Notes under the pieces: generated by a model
What the model was told of the DNA's origin: nothing
Database searches by the model: none
The model's input: only the letters and a program-made list of their open reading frames with translations
Position numbers and translations under genes: made by a program
Part shown: one piece after another, positions 25,322-34,596 of the stretch
How positions within the stretch are numbered: the stretch's first letter is position 1
Layout of the letters: each line of letters starts with the position of its first letter
Source: Caulobacter sp. NIBR2454
GTDB lineage: Bacteria > Pseudomonadota > Alphaproteobacteria > Caulobacterales > Caulobacteraceae
DNA: 64,000 bases
Direction: 5' to 3'
Assembly: GCF_027474405.1 (NCBI RefSeq)
Contig: NZ_CP114871.1
Span: 3,636,226 to 3,700,225, forward strand

Positions 25322-26320
25322 ATGAAGGCGGTGTTGAGCCAATCGGTGGGCGGGCCAGAGACCCTGAAGCTCGAGGATCTACCAGATCCTACCGCCGGCG
25401 CGGGTCAGGTGGTGCTGGATGTGAAGGCCTGTGGGGTCAACTATCCCGACGTGCTGATCATCCAGGATATGTACCAGTTCAAGCCGCAGCGACCCTTCGC
25501 GCCGGGCGGCGAGGTGTCGGGCGTGGTCAGCGGGGTGGGCGAGGGCGTGTCGCACCTGAAGGTCGGCGACCGCGTCCTGGCCAGCACCGGCTGGGGCGGC
25601 ATGGCCGAAAAGCTGCAGGTGGACGCCGCGCGGGTGGTGCCCATCCCGGACACCATGCCGTTCGACGAGGCGGCGGCCTTCCTGATGACTTACGGCACCT
25701 CCTATTACGGCCTGAAGGATCGCGGCCACATCAAGCCGGGCGAGACCCTGCTGGTGCTGGGCGCGGCCGGCGGCGTCGGCCTAGCGGCGGTCGAGCTGGG
25801 CAAGGCCATGGGGGCCAAGGTGATCGCCGCCGCGTCCAGCCAGGAGAAGGTCGATCTGGCCATCTCGCGCGGCGCCGACAGCGGCGTGGTCTATCCCACC
25901 GGTCCCTTCGACAAGGACGGCCAGAAGGCCTTGGCGCAGTTGTTCAAGGACGCCTGCGGGCCCAATGGCTGGGACGTGGCCTATGACGCGGTCGGCGGCG
26001 ACTATGCCGAGGCGGTGATCCGGGCTTCCGGCTGGAACGGCCGCTTCCTGGTGATCGGCTTCCCGGCGGGCATTCCCAAGGTGCCGCTGAACCTGACCCT
26101 GCTGAAATCCTGCGACATCGTCGGTGTGTTCTGGGGCGCGGCGGTGGCGCGCGATCCCAAGGGCCACGCCCAGAACGTCAAGGAGCTGATGGCCCTCTAC
26201 GCCGACGGCAAGATCAAGCCGCACGTGTCCGAGACCTTCCCCCTGGCCAAGGCCGGGGACGCCATCGCGCACCTGGCCAGCCGCAAGGCCATGGGCAAGG
26301 TGGTCGTGGTCACCGAGTAG
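25322..26320 (+). CDS. NADPH:quinone oxidoreductase / zinc-less medium-chain dehydrogenase
   Basis: The 332-residue MDR protein starts MKAVLSQSVGGPETLKL. The Rossmann motif GAAGGVGLAAVELGK lies near residue 148; GVNYPDVLIIQDMYQ near 38 and FAPGGEVSGVV near 60 are typical of the crotonase-region quinone-oxidoreductase/YhdH-like group, and the structural zinc cysteines are absent. It reduces quinones or enones with NADPH; the natural substrate is not clear. The SDR gene follows 64 bases downstream on the same strand, a likely two-gene unit. Confidence 0.88.
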   Translation: MKAVLSQSVGGPETLKLEDLPDPTAGAGQVVLDVKACGVNYPDVLIIQDMYQFKPQRPFAPGGEVSGVVSGVGEGVSHLKVGDRVLASTGWGGMAEKLQVDAARVVPIPDTMPFDEAAAFLMTYGTSYYGLKDRGHIKPGETLLVLGAAGGVGLAAVELGKAMGAKVIAAASSQEKVDLAISRGADSGVVYPTGPFDKDGQKALAQLFKDACGPNGWDVAYDAVGGDYAEAVIRASGWNGRFLVIGFPAGIPKVPLNLTLLKSCDIVGVFWGAAVARDPKGHAQNVKELMALYADGKIKPHVSETFPLAKAGDAIAHLASRKAMGKVVVVTE

Positions 26321-26384
26321 AGCCATCGGGTGGCGAGGCCGCGTCAGACGGCCCGCCGCCCATCATCGCCAAAGGGAGGAAACC

Positions 26385-27269
26385 ATGGCGGGACGTCTGG
26401 ACGGCAAGGTCGCTGTCATCACCGGCGGCTGTTCGGGCATCGGCCTGGGCACGGTGGAGCTTTTCGTGGCGGAGGGCGCGAGGGTCATCGCCGCCGACAT
26501 CCAGGACGAAAAGGGCGCCATGCTGGAAAGGCGGTTCCCCGACACGGTCCGCTACATCCATTGCGATGTGACCAAGGAAGATCAGGTCGCCGCCGCCATC
26601 GCCCTGGCGAAGTCGGCGTTCGGCGGGCTGGACATCCTGTTCAACAACGCAGGCCATGGCGGCTGTCCCACGGGTATCGAAGAGATGGACATCCCCGCCT
26701 GGGACGACACCTACGCCGTGCTGCTTCGCGCGCCGGCCATCGGCATGCACTACGCCGTGCCCCTGATGCTGGAGCGAGGCGGCGGCTCGATCATCAACAC
26801 CGCCTCGATCGCCGGACTACAGGCGGGGTTTGGCCCCATCTGCTACTCGACCATGAAGTCGGCGGTGATCCACCTGAGCCGCACGGCGGCGGCGGAGCTG
26901 TCGCCGCAGAAGATCCGGGTCAACGCCATCTGCCCCGGCCTGATCGCCACCTCGATCTTCGGGGCGTCGGTGGGCCTGCCGCGCGAGGTCGCCGACCAGA
27001 TGGCCGCACGGGTGGCCGAGGTGGGACCGAAGATCCAGCCCATCCCCAAGGCAGGCCTGCCGGAGGACATAGCCAAGGCGGTGCTGTTCCTGGCCAGCGA
27101 CGACAGCGTCTTCGTCACCGGAACGCATCTGGTGGTGGATGGCGGCATCACCATCGGCGGGCGCCAAAGCTGGGACAAGAAAGCCCCCTCGCCCCTGCTG
27201 GCGGCCATGGGCATGACGCCCGAGGAGGCCGAGGCGCTGCGCCTCGCCGCGAAAGCCGCGAAGGCCTAG
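26385..27269 (+). CDS. SDR family oxidoreductase
   Basis: The 294-residue short-chain dehydrogenase shows [12 protein letters not shown] near residue 12, CDVTKED near 61, NNAGHGG near 87 and the catalytic tyrosine-lysine pair in CYSTMKSA near 165. It is slightly longer than usual because of a C-terminal extension ([20 protein letters not shown] in part). Asp at position 40 (AADIQDE) favours NAD over NADP. The substrate is unknown. ATG 26385 has a GGGAGG site eight bases upstream. It is convergent with piuC, with a four-base overlap at the 3' ends. Confidence 0.87.
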   Translation: MAGRLDGKVAVITGGCSGIGLGTVELFVAEGARVIAADIQDEKGAMLERRFPDTVRYIHCDVTKEDQVAAAIALAKSAFGGLDILFNNAGHGGCPTGIEEMDIPAWDDTYAVLLRAPAIGMHYAVPLMLERGGGSIINTASIAGLQAGFGPICYSTMKSAVIHLSRTAAAELSPQKIRVNAICPGLIATSIFGASVGLPREVADQMAARVAEVGPKIQPIPKAGLPEDIAKAVLFLASDDSVFVTGTHLVVDGGITIGGRQSWDKKAPSPLLAAMGMTPEEAEALRLAAKAAKA

Positions 27270-27946
27270 ACCTCCGCCCACATCCTCAGAAGGTTATGGT
27301 AGGTCCCGGTCAGGGCGACCAACGAGGGATCGTTGGCGCCCACCTGGCCGGCCAGGCGCTGAATGGCGACGTCCATGTCGAACAGCAGCGCCCGCTGGGC
27401 GTCCTGGCGCACCAGGCTCTGAATCCAGAAGAATGATGAGATGCGCGCGCCGCGCGTGATCGGCTCCACCCGATGCAGGCTGGAGGCGGGATAGAGGATC
27501 AGGTCCCCGGCCGGCAGCTTGACCTCATGGACGCCGTAAGTGTCGTCCACCACCAGCTCGCCGCCGTCGTAGTCCTCGGGCTCGGTCAGGAACAGGGTGG
27601 CCGACAGGTCGCTGCGGATACGCATGCCGTCGGAGGCGACGCGGATCGAATTGTCCACGTGATCGCCAAAGGTCTGGCCCGGCCCATAGCGGTTGAACAG
27701 CGGCGGAAAGACCTTCAGCGGCAGACCCGCGGCCACGAACAGCGGGCTCTTTTCCAGCGCATCGAGGATCGCGGCGCCGGCGTCGCGAGCGGCCTGCGAG
27801 GCCTCGGGCAACTGCAGATTGGCCTTGGCCATCCGGGACTGGCTGCCGGAGGTGGCGTTGCCGTCGATCCAGTCGGCGGCGTCAATCACCGCGCGCAGCC
27901 GGGCGACCTGGTCCTTGGTCAGAACTTGCGGGATGTGCAGCATCAT
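27266..27946 (-). CDS. piuC: Fe(II)/2-oxoglutarate PKHD-type hydroxylase PiuC
   Basis: The 226-residue dioxygenase shows the metal-binding HxD of [10 protein letters not shown] near residue 98 and the distal His and Arg of [19 protein letters not shown] (in part) near 160-170. Members of this family sit beside catecholate-siderophore TonB receptors and are Fur-regulated; the hydroxylated substrate is not established. Here it follows the receptor on the same strand, 112 bases after its stop, and a structured intercistronic RNA lies between them. The 3' end overlaps the SDR gene on the other strand by four bases. Confidence 0.92.
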   Translation of the reverse strand: MMLHIPQVLTKDQVARLRAVIDAADWIDGNATSGSQSRMAKANLQLPEASQAARDAGAAILDALEKSPLFVAAGLPLKVFPPLFNRYGPGQTFGDHVDNSIRVASDGMRIRSDLSATLFLTEPEDYDGGELVVDDTYGVHEVKLPAGDLILYPASSLHRVEPITRGARISSFFWIQSLVRQDAQRALLFDMDVAIQRLAGQVGANDPSLVALTGTYHNLLRMWAEV

Positions 27947-27969
27947 GGCCGGACAGCCTTAAACGCCAA

Positions 27970-28018
27970 TGGCCCTCAAATGAAGCGCGCCCCGTCCGAG
28001 GGCCATCGGACGGGGCGC
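27970..28018 (-). ncRNA. Intercistronic RNA hairpin with possible pseudoknot, upstream of piuC
   Basis: A perfect 13-bp stem, GCGCCCCGTCCGA / TCGGACGGGGCGC (28018-28006 and 27999-27987 on the minus strand), has a 6-base loop TGGCCC. The downstream segment 27977-27970 is GAGGGCCA, exactly complementary to TGGCCCTC formed by the loop and the first two bases of the stem's 3' arm. A loop-tail pairing of six to eight bases would make an H-type pseudoknot or an alternative hairpin. No U-tract follows, so it is not a standard terminator. Confidence 0.45.
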
Positions 28019-28058
28019 ATGAGGCGGCGTGGGAGGGAGCTCCGCGCCGCCCCTTAGA

Positions 28059-30374
28059 CTAGTAGCGGACGTTCAGGGTCACGATGGCCTGGCGGCCGGC
28101 CCCGTAGTCCGCGTGATGAACGCCGTTGGTGCGGGCGATGTATTCCTTGTCGCCCACGTTCTGGACGTTCAGCTGCAGGTCCGCCCGGTCGTTGATCTGG
28201 TAGGCCGCGAAAGCGTCGAAGCGCCAGTAGTCCGGAGCGTAGATGGCGTTGGCGCCGCCGCCCGCGCCGCCCTGGTTGCCGCCGAAGCTCTTGGAGACGT
28301 AGTAGGCGCCGCCGCCGAGCGAGAGCTTGTCGAAGACCTTGTAGGTCGAGAACATGCTGAAGCTGTGCTTGGGCGTGTTGGCCAGCGGATCGCCGACATT
28401 GACGTTGGTGTAGGCGCCGCGAACCAGCTCGCTGTCCTGGAAGGTGTAGCCACCGAACACCTGCCACTTGTCGGTGACATTGCCCGAGACGCCCAGTTCG
28501 ACGCCGGTGACCTCGGCCTCGCCGGCCTGCTCATAGACACCGGCCTGGACCTGGATTTGCGCGTTCTTGCGCTTCAGCTGGAAGACCGCGCCCGAAAGCT
28601 GGAGCTGATCGCGGAACAGCGACCACTTCACGCCGGCTTCGATGCTTTCGGTTTCTTCCGGATCCAAGACCGTCGTCGGGGCCTGGCCGTTGGAGCCGCC
28701 GCCCGTGCCGCCCGGGACCGCGTTCTGGTCACCGCCGGCCAGGGTGGGCGGGGTCGAGGAGGTGCCGAACGACACATAGACGCTGGCGTTCGTGACCGGC
28801 TTGTAGACCAGGCCGACCTGGTAGTTGAAGAAATCCCAGTTTCCCTTCGGCGGCGTGGAGGCGGTCTGGCCGGTGATCACGCCCGCGGCGCTGGTCGAGG
28901 ACCGAGTGATGCCGGTGACGCCGTACTCATCGTAGCGAGCGCCGAGATTCAGCAACCACTTTTCGCCGAAGCTGATGGTGTCGAAGGCATAGACGCCGCC
29001 CGAGCGAGTGCGGCTGGTGCTCACCGCGCCCAGCGGGGTCAGGCCCGTCCAAGGATCGTTCGGGTTGGGCGCGAAGACGCGGGTGCAGTCGCCCACGCCG
29101 GCGTTGGTGACGTTGTTCGTGAAGCCCGTCGGGCAGGCCGAGCCGGCCGTGGTGTAGATCACGTAGGAGGCGTTGTCGTTGACCTCGCGGCTGACTTCAA
29201 AGCCGGTGGCGAAGCTGTGCTCGAGCCCGCCGGTGGTGAACTTGCCGTAGACCTCAGTGACGTTGGCGACGGTCTTGGTTTCGTTCCAGCGGCTCTTGGT
29301 GCCGCGCTTCATCCACCATTCGCCGGCCACGAACTGGGCCGCGCCGCCATCGCCCGGGTTGGTGACGATGTAGTCGTTCACCGTCTCGCTGTAGCGGAAG
29401 ACATTGCGGATCGAGATGCGGTCGTTGAAGTCGTGCTCGACGAAGAAGGTGCCGATATCGGCCGAGGTCTTGGCGAAATCGCGGGCCGTCAGGCCGTAGA
29501 AGGCGTCGCGACCGACAGGCAGCACGCCGCTTTCGGTACGCGGGTAGCCCGGAACCTTGGTCATCAGCGGCACGCCGTAGTCGGGCATGTCGTCGCTTTC
29601 CAGATGGTAGTAGCTGGCGGTGACGCGGGTCTCGGTTCCCAGGCCGTAGGACAATGCGCCAAGGAAGCCGAGACGCTCGAAGTCCACCACGTCCGGACGG
29701 CCGGGCGTATTGCCTTGCGTGCCCATGATGTTCAGGCGGATCGCCGAGGTGGCGCCCAGCTGGTAGTTGGCGTCGATCGCGCCGCGCAGATAGTCATCAG
29801 TTCCCGCGCGGGCCGAACCGGTCACGAAGGTTTCCAGGCGCGGCTTCTTCGTCGACAGGTTGATGCTGCCGCCGCCCGAACCGCGGCCGTTGTAGGCGCT
29901 GTCGGGGCCCTTCACGACCTCGACCTGCTCCAGGGCGAAGACTTCCCGGATCTGGCCGCCGGTGTCGCGCAGGTTATCGACGAAGATGTTGTTGCCGCTG
30001 CTCTGGCCGCGGATGAACGGACGGTCGGCCAGGGGCTGGCCGCCTTCGCCTGCGCCGAAGGTGATGCCGGGCGAGGTGCGGAGCAGATCCTGCAGCGAGG
30101 TCGCCGCGGTCTGATCGATGACCTTTTGCGGAATGACGGTGATGGAGCGCGGGGTGTCCACCAGGGGAGCGGTGAACTTGGGCGATTGCGGCTTGGAGCC
30201 GACGGCGGCCTCGATATCGACGCCCGACACTTCGGTCGGCGCATCGGCGGCGGCGTCCATTTCGGCGGCGAAGGCGGCGGGCGCCAGCGACAGGCCGGCG
30301 GCCCCGGCCACGGCGGCGACGCCCATGGCGCGCTTGGCTCGGGCGCGGACGCCGGAAGAGTTGATGTTACGCAT
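28059..30374 (-). CDS. TonB-dependent catecholate siderophore receptor (Fiu type)
   Basis: The 771-residue outer membrane receptor starts at ATG 30374 with GGGGAT eight bases upstream; upstream in-frame ATG codons lie beyond the Fur box and are unlikely. The signal peptide ends near residue 38 (APAAFAAE). The plug follows: DTPRSITVIPQKV near 70, FIRGQ near 120, VKGPDSAYNGRGSGGGSINL (in part) near 150, then a 22-stranded barrel ending in an aromatic-poor VTLNVRY. FIRGQSSGNNIFVDNLRD (in part) and the neighbouring piuC support the Fiu/PiuA iron-catecholate type. Expression is probably Fur-controlled. Exact ligand unknown. Confidence 0.9.
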   Translation of the reverse strand: MRNINSSGVRARAKRAMGVAAVAGAAGLSLAPAAFAAEMDAAADAPTEVSGVDIEAAVGSKPQSPKFTAPLVDTPRSITVIPQKVIDQTAATSLQDLLRTSPGITFGAGEGGQPLADRPFIRGQSSGNNIFVDNLRDTGGQIREVFALEQVEVVKGPDSAYNGRGSGGGSINLSTKKPRLETFVTGSARAGTDDYLRGAIDANYQLGATSAIRLNIMGTQGNTPGRPDVVDFERLGFLGALSYGLGTETRVTASYYHLESDDMPDYGVPLMTKVPGYPRTESGVLPVGRDAFYGLTARDFAKTSADIGTFFVEHDFNDRISIRNVFRYSETVNDYIVTNPGDGGAAQFVAGEWWMKRGTKSRWNETKTVANVTEVYGKFTTGGLEHSFATGFEVSREVNDNASYVIYTTAGSACPTGFTNNVTNAGVGDCTRVFAPNPNDPWTGLTPLGAVSTSRTRSGGVYAFDTISFGEKWLLNLGARYDEYGVTGITRSSTSAAGVITGQTASTPPKGNWDFFNYQVGLVYKPVTNASVYVSFGTSSTPPTLAGGDQNAVPGGTGGGSNGQAPTTVLDPEETESIEAGVKWSLFRDQLQLSGAVFQLKRKNAQIQVQAGVYEQAGEAEVTGVELGVSGNVTDKWQVFGGYTFQDSELVRGAYTNVNVGDPLANTPKHSFSMFSTYKVFDKLSLGGGAYYVSKSFGGNQGGAGGGANAIYAPDYWRFDAFAAYQINDRADLQLNVQNVGDKEYIARTNGVHHADYGAGRQAIVTLNVRY

Positions 30375-30454
30375 GAAATTATCCCCGATCAGCTCGCATC
30401 GCGTTCCAGCGCTGCGATTGCGAGGCGTTCTTATTTGCAACACTTTCGCAATGC

Positions 30455-30467
30455 AATGATAATCATT
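30455..30467. promoter_or_regulatory. Fur box AATGATAATCATT upstream of the siderophore receptor
   Basis: The 13-bp palindrome (6-1-6) matches the Fur core and lies 81 bases before the receptor's ATG and 72 bases before the divergent small protein's ATG. It therefore can control both directions. The palindrome is seen directly; Fur control follows from established knowledge of this motif. Confidence 0.75.
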
Positions 30468-30538
30468 CGCAGAACGAGGGCGGGCGGATCGCAACATCCG
30501 CTTTTCGGGCGCTTCGGAGCGGATTAGGCTCTCGCCTC

Positions 30539-30916
30539 ATGTGGATGCCGCCCAAAAACAAGCTGCCGATCGTTGTCGCCGCCCTCGCCGTCTGCGCTGT
30601 GTGCGGATTTGGCGTCGGGGTTCAGGGCGCGTTTCAGCGCCAGGGGCCGCCGACGGTGGCCGCCGCGGTTCCCGATAGCCAGCTAGCCGCGCCGGCCAAG
30701 GACGCCGTCCCACTGGGCGCGCCGCTTATCGAGACCAAGAAGGTCGCCGAAAAGCCCAAGGAAGAGCCCAAGGAGGAGGAGGTCGTCGAGACCGCCGATA
30801 CCGCGCCCGCCCCAGTCCCCCTGCCCAGCGCCACGCCGACGCAGACCGCCGCCCCGCCGCCCGCCGAGGCGGCGACCGACGCGACCAAGGCCCCACCGCC
30901 GGCTATTCCTTACTGA
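30539..30916 (+). CDS. Single-pass protein with Pro/Glu/Lys-rich periplasmic tail (TonB N-terminus-like, no TonB domain)
   Basis: The 125-residue product has a short basic N-terminus, one membrane helix at about residues 10-27 (IVVAALAVCAVCGFGVGV), then an extended low-complexity region with EKPKEEPKEEEVVE near 78 and APAPVPLPSATPTQTAAPPP (in part) to the end. This resembles the anchor and linker of TonB, but the C-terminal receptor-binding domain is missing. It is divergent from a TonB-dependent receptor and shares its Fur box, which fits an iron-related role, but the similarity is only compositional. A second start at codon 3 is possible. I do not recognise a named family. Confidence 0.55.
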   Translation: MWMPPKNKLPIVVAALAVCAVCGFGVGVQGAFQRQGPPTVAAAVPDSQLAAPAKDAVPLGAPLIETKKVAEKPKEEPKEEEVVETADTAPAPVPLPSATPTQTAAPPPAEAATDATKAPPPAIPY

Positions 30917-30940
30917 TCGCCTCCCCCAGGCCCTGAACGC

Positions 30941-30970
30941 AAAACGGGCGGCCCATCGCTGGGCCGCCCG
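30941..30970 (-). terminator. Intrinsic terminator of pnp
   Basis: The stem CGGGCGGCCCA / TGGGCCGCCCG (11 bp, loop GCGA on the minus strand) is followed by TTTT on the minus strand, 31 bases after the pnp stop. On the plus strand it follows the small Pro-rich gene by 28 bases but has no T-tract, so it may serve both directions weakly. Confidence 0.8.
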
Positions 30971-31000
30971 CTGTATTTCAGCTTCGGTTGAAGCGGAGGC

Positions 31001-33145
31001 TTAGGCTTCCGCGTCTTCCTTGGCGTCGGCCTTGGCCGACAGGTCTTCACCCGTCACCTGATCGACGACCTTCATCGAAAGCTTGGTCTTGCCGCGATCG
31101 TCGAAGCCCAGGAGCTTGACCTTCACGGTCTGGCCTTCGGTCAGCACGTCGCTGGGCTTGGAGACTCGCTCGTTGCTGATCTGGCTGACGTGAACGAGGC
31201 CGTCCTTGGCGCCGAAGAAGTTCACGAAGGCGCCGAAGTCCACGACCTTGACGACCTTGCCGTCGTAGATCGCGCCGACTTCCGCTTCCTGCGTGATCGA
31301 CTTGATCCACTTCACGGCCGCTTCGATCTTGGCCCCGTCCGAGGCCGAGACCTTCACGGTGCCGTCGTCGCTGATATCGACCTTGGCGCCGGTCTTCTCG
31401 ACGATCTCGCGGATCACCTTGCCGCCCGAACCGATCACTTCACGGATTTTGTCGGTCGGGATGGAGATGGTTTCGATCTTCGGGGCGAAGTCGCCGACGC
31501 TGTCGCGCGGGGCGTCCATGGCCTTGTTCATCTCGCCCAGGATGTGGTCGCGGCCGGCTTTCGCCTGCTTCAGAGCCTGTTCCATGATGGCGGGCGTGAT
31601 GCCGGCGATCTTGATGTCCATCTGAAGGCTGGTGATGCCTTCCGAGGTGCCGGCGACCTTGAAGTCCATGTCGCCCAGGTGATCTTCGTCACCCAGGATG
31701 TCGGACAGAACGGCGAAGCCGTCGCTTTCCAGGATCAGGCCCATGGCGATGCCCGAGACCGGACGGATCAGCGGCACGCCCGCATCCATCATGGCCAGCG
31801 AGGCGCCGCAGACCGTGGCCATCGAGGACGAGCCGTTGGACTCGGTGATCTCCGACACCAGACGGATGGTGTAGGGGAAGTCTTCCTTGGCCGGCAGCAT
31901 CGGACGGATGGCGCGCCAGGCCAGCTTGCCGTGGCCGATTTCGCGGCGACCCGGCGAGCCCATGCGGCCCGTCTCACCCACCGAATAGGGCGGGAAGTTG
32001 TAGTGCAGCAGGAAGGATTCCTTGTAGGTGCCTTCCAGGGCGTCGATGAACTGCTCGTCGTCGCCGGTGCCCAGGGTCGCGACCACGATGGCCTGGGTTT
32101 CGCCGCGGGTGAACAGGGCCGAGCCGTGGGTGCGGGGCAGGATGCCCACTTCGCCCAGGATCGGACGGACCTTGTCGACGGTGCGGCCGTCGATGCGCAG
32201 GCCGGTGTCCAGGATGCCGCGACGGACGACGTCGGCTTCCAGTTCCTTGAACACGCCGGCCAGCTTGTTGACGTCCATACCGGCCGGGTTGGTGTCCGAC
32301 AGGCCCATGGCCGCGATCGCCTTCTTCTTGGCGACGCCGATGGCTTCCTGGCGGTCTTGCTTCTTCTGAATCTTGTAGGCGGCGGCGATATCGGCGCCCA
32401 CGAGGCCCTTCATTTCGGCCTTGATCGCGTCCGTGTCTTCCGCCGTGAAGTCGAAAGGCTCCTTGGCGGCGTGTTCGGCCAGTTCGATGATCGCTTCGAT
32501 CACCGGCTGAATCTGGGCATGGGCGAAGTTGACGCCGCCCAGGACCACTTCTTCGGTCAGTTCCTTGATCTCGGATTCGACCATCATCACCGCGTCGGTG
32601 GTGCCGGCGACCACGAGGTCCATGGCGCTTTCCTTCAGCTCGTCGAGCGTCGGGTTCAGCACGTATTCGCCGTCGATATAGCCGACGCGCGCGGCGCCGA
32701 TCGGGCCCATGAACGGGGCGCCGGACAGGGTCAGGGCGGCGGACGCCGCGACCATGGCCAGGATGTCGGGATCGTTCTCGAGGTCATGCTGCAGGACGGT
32801 GCAGACGACCTGCACTTCGTTCTTGAAGCCCTTGACGAACAGGGGGCGGATCGGACGGTCGATCAGGCGGGAGACCAGGGTCTCCTTTTCCGACGGACGG
32901 CCTTCACGCTTAAAGAAGCCGCCCGGGATCTTGCCGGCGGCGAAGGTCTTTTCCTGGTAGTTGACCGTCAGGGGGAAGAAATCCTGACCCGGCTTCTGCG
33001 ACTTGGCGAAGACGGCGGTGGCGAGGACGACGGTCTCGCCCATGGTCGCCAGCACGGCGCCGTCGGCTTGACGGGCGATACGGCCGGTTTCGAGGACCAG
33101 CGTCTTGCCGCCCCACTCGATGGTCTTGCGTTTGATATCGAACAT
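31001..33145 (-). CDS. pnp: Polyribonucleotide nucleotidyltransferase (PNPase)
   Basis: The 714-residue enzyme is a phosphorolytic 3'-5' exoribonuclease and degradosome partner. It has two RNase PH domains (residues about 10-145 and 320-545; [14 protein letters not shown] and [11 protein letters not shown] mark them), a KH domain near 557-615 ([15 protein letters not shown]) and an S1 domain near 625-695 ([18 protein letters not shown] in part). I chose ATG 33145 ([13 protein letters not shown]), the family N-terminus; a longer frame adds 57 unrelated residues. It lies downstream of rpsO, as is usual, and a structured leader with an exact palindrome lies between rpsO and pnp. Confidence 0.97.
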   Translation of the reverse strand: MFDIKRKTIEWGGKTLVLETGRIARQADGAVLATMGETVVLATAVFAKSQKPGQDFFPLTVNYQEKTFAAGKIPGGFFKREGRPSEKETLVSRLIDRPIRPLFVKGFKNEVQVVCTVLQHDLENDPDILAMVAASAALTLSGAPFMGPIGAARVGYIDGEYVLNPTLDELKESAMDLVVAGTTDAVMMVESEIKELTEEVVLGGVNFAHAQIQPVIEAIIELAEHAAKEPFDFTAEDTDAIKAEMKGLVGADIAAAYKIQKKQDRQEAIGVAKKKAIAAMGLSDTNPAGMDVNKLAGVFKELEADVVRRGILDTGLRIDGRTVDKVRPILGEVGILPRTHGSALFTRGETQAIVVATLGTGDDEQFIDALEGTYKESFLLHYNFPPYSVGETGRMGSPGRREIGHGKLAWRAIRPMLPAKEDFPYTIRLVSEITESNGSSSMATVCGASLAMMDAGVPLIRPVSGIAMGLILESDGFAVLSDILGDEDHLGDMDFKVAGTSEGITSLQMDIKIAGITPAIMEQALKQAKAGRDHILGEMNKAMDAPRDSVGDFAPKIETISIPTDKIREVIGSGGKVIREIVEKTGAKVDISDDGTVKVSASDGAKIEAAVKWIKSITQEAEVGAIYDGKVVKVVDFGAFVNFFGAKDGLVHVSQISNERVSKPSDVLTEGQTVKVKLLGFDDRGKTKLSMKVVDQVTGEDLSAKADAKEDAEA

Positions 33146-33220
33146 TCTTGCTTCTTTCGGTTCCCGAAGACCCATTTCCTCGGGGGCGGACAGGGGCGGC
33201 AGGCCCGGCGGGCGTGGCGG

Positions 33221-33252
33221 AATCCTCTCCGGTCGACAGGCTGTCGAGGATT
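33221..33252 (-). promoter_or_regulatory. Structured pnp leader: nested inverted repeats
   Basis: TCGACAG / CTGTCGA (33233-33239 and 33241-33247) is an exact 7-1-7 repeat, nested in the outer pair AATCCTC / GAGGATT (33221-33227 and 33246-33252). The two foldings overlap and cannot both form fully. The region lies about 76 bases upstream of the pnp ATG on the minus strand. RNase III cleavage and PNPase autoregulation at a leader hairpin are established for other bacteria; that it happens here is inference. Confidence 0.45.
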
Positions 33253-33294
33253 GCTTTGAACCCCCGATTATCAAGCCGGGGAACATCCCGGGCG

Positions 33295-33325
33295 CCATCA
33301 TCCTAAGCCTGTCCAAGGGTGATGG
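33295..33325. repeat. REP-like palindrome between rpsO and pnp
   Basis: CCATCATCCT (33295-33304) pairs with AGGGTGATGG (33316-33325) with one G-U pair and an 11-base loop AAGCCTGTCCA. The sequence resembles the CATCCTGAGCCTGTCGAAGGATG type palindrome scattered in many alphaproteobacterial genomes. Only this copy was found in the window, so a dispersed family is assumed, not shown. Confidence 0.45.
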
Positions 33326-33327
33326 CG

Positions 33328-33366
33328 AAAACTGGACCGCCCATCCCCGGCGACGGGAATGGGCGG
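33328..33366 (-). terminator. Intrinsic terminator-like hairpin after rpsO
   Basis: The stem CCGCCCATTCCCG / CGGGGATGGGCGG (minus strand, 33366-33354 and 33349-33337, loop TCGC) has 13 pairs, and TTTT follows after six bases (33331-33328). It sits 13 bases after the rpsO stop, so rpsO and pnp may be partly uncoupled. Confidence 0.6.
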
Positions 33367-33378
33367 CAAGGGATGCGC

Positions 33379-33648
33379 TTAGCGGCGCAGACCCAGCTTT
33401 TCGATGAGGGTCGCATAGCGACCTTCGTCGGACTTCTTCAGGTGATCAAGGAGCGACCGGCGTTGCGAGACCAGCTTCAGCAGGCCGCGGCGCGAGTGAT
33501 TGTCCTTCTTGTGCGTCTTGAAGTGCTCGGTCAGGTTCGAGATGCGTTCCGAAAGGATCGCGACCTGGACTTCAGCGCTGCCCGTATCACCTTGAGTGCG
33601 GGCATGTTCGGTGATGAGCGCGGATTTGCGCTCTGCAGTGATCGACAT
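33379..33648 (-). CDS. rpsO: 30S ribosomal protein S15
   Basis: The 89-residue product is the standard S15 length, with the N-terminus [17 protein letters not shown] and the conserved core [16 protein letters not shown] near residue 21-36 and [14 protein letters not shown] near 50-63. The protein binds the 16S rRNA central domain and in E. coli represses its own message. It follows truB by 14 bases on the minus strand; pnp lies downstream after a terminator-like hairpin. Start ATG 33648 was chosen over an upstream in-frame ATG by homology to the family start. Confidence 0.97.
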   Translation of the reverse strand: MSITAERKSALITEHARTQGDTGSAEVQVAILSERISNLTEHFKTHKKDNHSRRGLLKLVSQRRSLLDHLKKSDEGRYATLIEKLGLRR

Positions 33649-33662
33649 CGGGTTGTCTCCGC

Positions 33663-34595
33663 TCAGGTGAGTTGGAAGACCCGCACCGGATTGAGCCGTC
33701 CGGCGCGCATCTCGCACAGGGCGACGATCTTCTCTCCGTTCATGGCGGAAACGGTGCGGTCGCCCAGCGTGAGCTGGGCTTTCAGCGTTTCTACCTGTCG
33801 GGGAACGAGAACGATCGGCCGTCCCTGGGCAAGCCGGAAGGCGTCTTCATCGGTCACGGCCAACGCCGGGATGTCGTCCAGCGCGGTCTCGACCGGAAGC
33901 AATGCCTCCGACAAGCGCGCGTCATAGTCGAAATTCTCAAGAGTTTCCAGTGTTATCGCCGTCGCCTCGGTGAACGCGCCCACCCGCGTTCGGCGAAGCT
34001 GGCTCACATGGCCGCAGGCGCCGAGGGCGTCCGACAGGTCGCGGACCACCGCGCGCACATAGGTGCCCTTGCCGCAATCCATCTCCAGCTCGACATGGTC
34101 GGCGTCAGGCGCGGCGACCATGGACAGGGCGTAGATGTTGACCTTGCGGGTCTTAAGCTCGAACTCGACCCCCTCGCGGGCCAGGTCATAGGCCCGCTCG
34201 CCGTCCACCTTGATCGCCGAATAGGCGGGCGGGACCTGATCGATCTCGCCCACGAAGGCCGGCAGGGCGGCGGCGACCTGCTCGGGTGTAGGGCGCACGT
34301 CGGACTGGGCCGTGGTTTCGCCTTCCCGGTCGAAAGTGGCTGTGGTGCGGCCCCATTCGATGGTGAAGCGATAGGTTTTGTCCGCGTCCATCAGGAACGG
34401 GACGGTCTTGGTCGCCTCGCCCAGGGCCAACGGCAGTATGCCAGTGGCCAACGGGTCGAGCGTGCCGGCATGACCCGCCTTCTGGGCGTTGAAAGCCCGG
34501 CGGACACGGCTGACCGCATGGGTCGATCCCAGATCGTATGGCTTGTCCAGATTGACCCAGCCGCTGATGGCGTCGCCCTTCTTGCGGCGGGCCAT
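33663..34595 (-). CDS. truB: tRNA pseudouridine(55) synthase
   Basis: The 310-residue enzyme makes the universal pseudouridine 55 in the T-loop. The catalytic motif [19 protein letters not shown] (Asp near residue 42) is intact, as are YRFTIEWG near 70 and [13 protein letters not shown] near 174. The C-terminal PUA-like region is short, as in alphaproteobacteria. The start codon is one base after the rbfA stop, so the genes are co-translated. It belongs to the rbfA-truB-rpsO-pnp part of the nusA superoperon. Confidence 0.96.
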   Translation of the reverse strand: MARRKKGDAISGWVNLDKPYDLGSTHAVSRVRRAFNAQKAGHAGTLDPLATGILPLALGEATKTVPFLMDADKTYRFTIEWGRTTATFDREGETTAQSDVRPTPEQVAAALPAFVGEIDQVPPAYSAIKVDGERAYDLAREGVEFELKTRKVNIYALSMVAAPDADHVELEMDCGKGTYVRAVVRDLSDALGACGHVSQLRRTRVGAFTEATAITLETLENFDYDARLSEALLPVETALDDIPALAVTDEDAFRLAQGRPIVLVPRQVETLKAQLTLGDRTVSAMNGEKIVALCEMRAGRLNPVRVFQLT

Positions 34596-34596
34596 C

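Noticed and set aside
26892..27281. Other short frames overlapping the SDR gene on the minus strand
   Set aside because: Shadows of the SDR coding sequence with no start signals.
28029..30527. Plus-strand open frame of about 830 codons
   Set aside because: Antisense to the TonB receptor with the same compositional artefact.
31190..33259. Plus-strand open frame of about 690 codons
   Set aside because: Antisense to pnp; no recognisable domain.
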